Below, one piece after another: positions 63,497-64,000 of a DNA stretch of 64,000 nucleotides. A program made the position numbers and the translations under genes. Below the pieces are notes generated by a model. That model was not told where the DNA came from. It saw only the letters and a program-made list of their open reading frames with translations, and did not search any database. The stretch comes from RBG-16-34-14 sp963798865. Its GTDB lineage: Bacteria > Bacteroidota > Ignavibacteria > Ignavibacteriales > Ignavibacteriaceae. Numbering within the stretch: position 1 is the first letter of the stretch; each line of letters opens with the position of its first letter. The stretch is taken from contig CAWCVZ010000004.1 of assembly GCA_963798865.1 (NCBI GenBank), positions 1,302,001-1,366,000 on the forward strand, read 5' to 3'.

Positions 63497-64000
63497 ATGC
63501 AGTTAAAAAATATTTTAAAAGTTGCAGTAAAAAGTATTTTAAAATCAAGGATGAGAAGTTTGTTAACTGCGCTTGGAATAATAATCGGCGTTGCTGCAGT
63601 AGTTGTAATGGTCGCAATTGGTGATGGTGCCCAAATGCAGGTCGAACAGCAAATTGCTTCTCTCGGTTCCAACTTGATTGTAATTTTCCCCGGTACAAGT
63701 ACTACCGGAGGAATAAGAGGCGGGGCAGGCAGTTTTAACAGGTTCACAATGGACGACGTAAATAAAATTAATGAACAGGCTACTCTGATTAAAGCAGTCT
63801 CTCCTATTGTTAGAAGCGGAGGGCAGGTTATTGGCGGTACGGGAAACTGGAGTACATCTATTCAGGGAGTTTCAACAAATTATCTTGGAATACGGGATTG
63901 GCCTTTGTCTTCAGGAGAATTCTTTACGGACAGGGATGTTACTTCCAGAGCTAAGGTTGCTGTTATCGGACAAACTGTTGCAAAACAATTATTTCCTGAT
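63497..64000 (+). CDS. MacB-type ABC transporter permease, truncated by the window end
   Basis: Open from ATG 63497 to the window edge (168 codons seen). It begins with the FtsX/MacB core pattern: a first transmembrane helix (LLTALGIIIGVAAVVVMVAI), followed by the periplasmic domain with ASLGSNLIVIFPG and AVIGQTVAKQLF. Partner of the preceding ATPase and adaptor. C-terminal three helices are outside the window. Confidence 0.92.
   Translation, partial: MQLKNILKVAVKSILKSRMRSLLTALGIIIGVAAVVVMVAIGDGAQMQVEQQIASLGSNLIVIFPGTSTTGGIRGGAGSFNRFTMDDVNKINEQATLIKAVSPIVRSGGQVIGGTGNWSTSIQGVSTNYLGIRDWPLSSGEFFTDRDVTSRAKVAVIGQTVAKQLFPD

Overview
The window is AT-rich chromosomal DNA, roughly one third G+C by eye. 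Gene content points to a member of the Ignavibacteria / Bacteroidota-Chlorobi lineage. The evidence is a PorQ-like outer-membrane protein, many TPR proteins, very large multihaem c-type cytochromes, a DUF4905-like protein, a bacterial-type single-chain glycyl-tRNA synthetase, tryptophanase and ergothioneine genes. The lineage is inferred from gene content only. One tRNA gene (Arg, anticodon CCG) is present. I see no rRNA, CRISPR array, transposase or complete prophage.

Layout. 1-6.0 kb (minus strand): housekeeping run of a TPR protein, guaA, gcvH, accC, accB, efp and a membrane-anchored TPR protein, then tRNA-Arg. 6.4-8.9 kb: a PHP-family metallohydrolase and an outer-membrane protein separated by a strong terminator. 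9.07-10.56 kb (plus strand): a compact three-gene cassette made of a class I isoprenoid-synthase-fold protein with ComQ-like logic, a 40-residue peptide ending in DDWNDLW behind a perfect Shine-Dalgarno, and a JAMM/MPN metalloprotease whose start overlaps the peptide gene. This is my best candidate for an undescribed system, a possible prenylated-peptide pathway. 10.55-20.04 kb (minus strand): six genes that look like a transmembrane electron conduit. They encode a membrane cytochrome b, a TPR protein, an Fe-S/flavin oxidoreductase, a 20-haem cytochrome, a ~46-haem cytochrome interrupted by a one-base frameshift, and an outer-membrane barrel.

20-36 kb: dapF with a small partner; egtB-egtD (ergothioneine); then glycan and trehalose metabolism (GH15 enzyme, treY, treZ, and a treS-maltokinase fusion split by a one-base frameshift); then two genes that look like detached N- and C-terminal parts of methionine synthase. 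36-50 kb: PorQ-like protein, TPR protein, secreted FN3-like protein, glyS with an unusual start, a Pit phosphate transporter with its DUF47 partner, a decaying 1-kb region, a DUF2520 protein, the Memo and AMMECR1 genes, tryptophanase, a Yip1-like protein and OxyR. A terminator-ended, gene-free interval lies divergent from oxyR and could encode a small RNA.

51-54 kb (plus strand): small redox and stress genes (VOC protein, YdeI-like, pirin, aldo/keto reductase). 54.2-61.2 kb: a six-gene operon combining a GH19-type muramidase/chitinase, a spanin-like coiled-coil membrane protein, an unknown protein, a membrane-fused GMC oxidoreductase, a second membrane protein and a patatin-like lipase. 61.4 kb to the end: a MacAB-type efflux system cut by the window edge. 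Three separate one-base reading-frame breaks (near 13450, 32221 and 43546) mean either real gene decay or residual assembly indels.
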